Below are positions 63,093 through 64,000 of a stretch of DNA of 64,000 bases, one piece after another. Origin of the DNA: Ensifer aridi (GTDB taxonomy: Bacteria > Pseudomonadota > Alphaproteobacteria > Rhizobiales > Rhizobiaceae); contig NZ_LUAV01000022.1 of assembly GCF_002078505.1 (NCBI RefSeq), forward strand, positions 62,001-126,000, read 5' to 3'. The position numbers and the translations under genes were made by a program. Below the pieces are notes generated by a model. That model ran no database searches. It was not told where the DNA came from and worked only from the letters and a program-made list of their open reading frames with translations. Every line of letters starts with the position of its first letter. Position 1 is the first letter of the stretch.

Positions 63093-64000
63093 GTAGAGTA
63101 GGCGGTGAGCGCCTAACCCGCCTCGCGGCGGGCGGTTTCTCACCGCCTCTCGCCGAACCGGACGTGCGCCTTTCGTTACGCATCCGGCTCTCCAGAAGAC
63201 ATGGCAAATGCAGGCGTTTTCATCCAGCCAAGCAAGAACCGACTGATAGGAGTCCAAGCAAGAATATATTGCTCGTGGAGACCCTCTCGCCAGACGCGTC
63301 TTGTCGGGCGGCGACGGCTCGGCCCGAAGGACCGCATTATGTCGCGTACCCGAGCTTTTCGGCGCTTCTTGCGAAGCCAGCGCCAGATACGGCGTGTCAC
63401 GAACCAGTCTATGGCCGTAAACACTTTCCCGGCTCGGGCGCAGTGGCGATAGTAGCCAGTCCAGCCTCGAAGGATAGAGTTCAGTTCATCGAGCTTCCGC
63501 CCAAGAGGCACCAAGTTCTTGTCCACCTTGGTGAGGACCTTTATCTTGTGGCGCAGATCAGCAGATTTTGCTTTGGGTATCTCGATACGGGGGAAATATC
63601 CGTATCGTTTGTCCCAGCGCATGGCGACGTGAAATCCGAGAAACTCGAACCCTTCCGTCACAGCCGTGATCCTGGTCTTTTCCGGTGACAGTTCGAGACC
63701 GGTCATCCGCCGAAGGTAATCCGCCAGTGCGGACTTCTCCGCGATGGCATCTTCCTTCGAGCCTGAAACCAACACGACAAAGTCATCGGCATATCGGATA
63801 GGGAAGAACACACAGCGTCCTAGCCGGCGATCCCGTCCTCGTGCGCCAAGTGCCGCCGCTGCCCCGTCGCCGAGGCGGCGGTTCCGGAGTTTCGAACGGT
63901 GATAGGTCCATCTCTCGTAGCGTTCCTCGATCGCGCTCAGCGCGATGTTGGCCAGCAACGGGGAGATGATCCCTCCCTGTGGCGTGCCGTTGTCCGTGCG
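63093..64000 (-). mobile_element. Group II intron inserted in dinB, 3' part
   Basis: The intron is in the same orientation as dinB and continues beyond the window. Domain V is visible on the minus strand at 63192-63155: GAGAGCCGGATGCGTAACGA then AAGGCGCACGTCCGGTTC. It is followed by a domain VI-type GC-rich hairpin and an end in CTCTAC at 63093. The assignment of the last base (AC, leaving CC TTT TAT as exon) keeps the DinB frame with G|CC for Ala. The intron encodes the reverse transcriptase below. Confidence 0.9.
63176..64000 (-). CDS. ltrA: Group II intron reverse transcriptase/maturase, partial
   Basis: Open to the window edge. The strand shows GTPQGGIISPLLANI, the catalytic YADDFVVLVSG, then EKTRITAVTEGFEFLGFHV and RGWTGYYRHC of the maturase domain. 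The stop is within domain V. It promotes intron splicing and mobility. The N-terminal fingers and the 5' end of the intron are outside the window. Confidence 0.93.
   Translation of the reverse strand, partial: RTDNGTPQGGIISPLLANIALSAIEERYERWTYHRSKLRNRRLGDGAAAALGARGRDRRLGRCVFFPIRYADDFVVLVSGSKEDAIAEKSALADYLRRMTGLELSPEKTRITAVTEGFEFLGFHVAMRWDKRYGYFPRIEIPKAKSADLRHKIKVLTKVDKNLVPLGRKLDELNSILRGWTGYYRHCARAGKVFTAIDWFVTRRIWRWLRKKRRKARVRDIMRSFGPSRRRPTRRVWREGLHEQYILAWTPISRFLLGWMKTPAFAMSSGEPDA

Noticed and set aside
1..64000. CRISPR arrays and cas genes
   Set aside because: No regularly spaced direct repeats and no Cas-like proteins were seen.

Overview
The window is a stretch of a large plasmid or chromid from an alphaproteobacterium of the Rhizobiales (Rhizobium, Sinorhizobium/Ensifer, Agrobacterium or Mesorhizobium-like). 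The evidence is a repABC replicator at the left end (3' end of repA, complete repB, an antisense ctRNA, complete repC), two RHE_PE00001-type genes of the kind carried by rhizobial plasmids, an alphaproteobacterial LexA box (GTTC-N7-GTTC) and GC-rich coding throughout.

Layout. 1-2.6 kb: repABC with a parS-like palindrome on the repB stop codon. 3.0-4.8 kb: a vanadium haloperoxidase-like gene. 5.0-17.8 kb: a block bounded by two similar att-like sequences, holding an HNH nuclease, a large tyrosine recombinase-like protein, two envelope proteins and a 2,096-residue nuclease/TPR/PIN-like protein. 17.9-31.9 kb: a dense defence island with a Shedu-like nuclease, a TIR-like effector, an AbiEii remnant, a frameshifted PIN gene, an operon of Abi_2-HEPN, broken HNH and HEPN genes, a CD-NTase / DUF6602-like nuclease / accessory cassette, and a NERD-STAND (Avs-like) gene. 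32.0-40.3 kb: a junkyard between two inverted RHE_PE00001 copies, with dead vapBC, a dead Phd-like antitoxin, IS630 and integrase remnants, an intact serine recombinase, and a second, longer copy of the repB palindrome. 40.4-45.8 kb: XRE/ImmA regulators divergent from a type II CBASS operon (patatin, CD-NTase, E1-E2), with no Cap3 found. 45.9-47.0 kb: two genes of unknown role. 47.2-51.0 kb: a tight four-gene operon of radical SAM enzyme, DEDDh exonuclease, small P-loop kinase-like protein and HD dNTPase-like protein. 51.0-54.8 kb, convergent with it: a four-gene overlapping operon of an unknown protein, a QueC-like protein, an XRE-ImmA fusion and a PIN protein. 55.0-60.9 kb: ordinary accessory genes (LysR, MDR reductase, broken SDR, two LysR fragments, an EEP-fold enzyme). 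60.9-64 kb: two SRAP proteins around a LexA box, then dinB interrupted by a group II intron that runs off the window.

Functionally the plasmid looks like a carrier of many stacked anti-phage or anti-plasmid modules, several of them decayed. The two convergent operons at 47-55 kb (radical SAM/exonuclease/kinase/HD and QueC-like/XRE-ImmA/PIN) match no system I can name and are the best candidates for undescribed biology. Next come the CD-NTase/DUF6602-like cassette at 25.8-28.1 kb, the NERD-STAND gene and the giant Mrr-TPR-PIN protein. All functional statements are inferred from reading sequence motifs; no database search was run.
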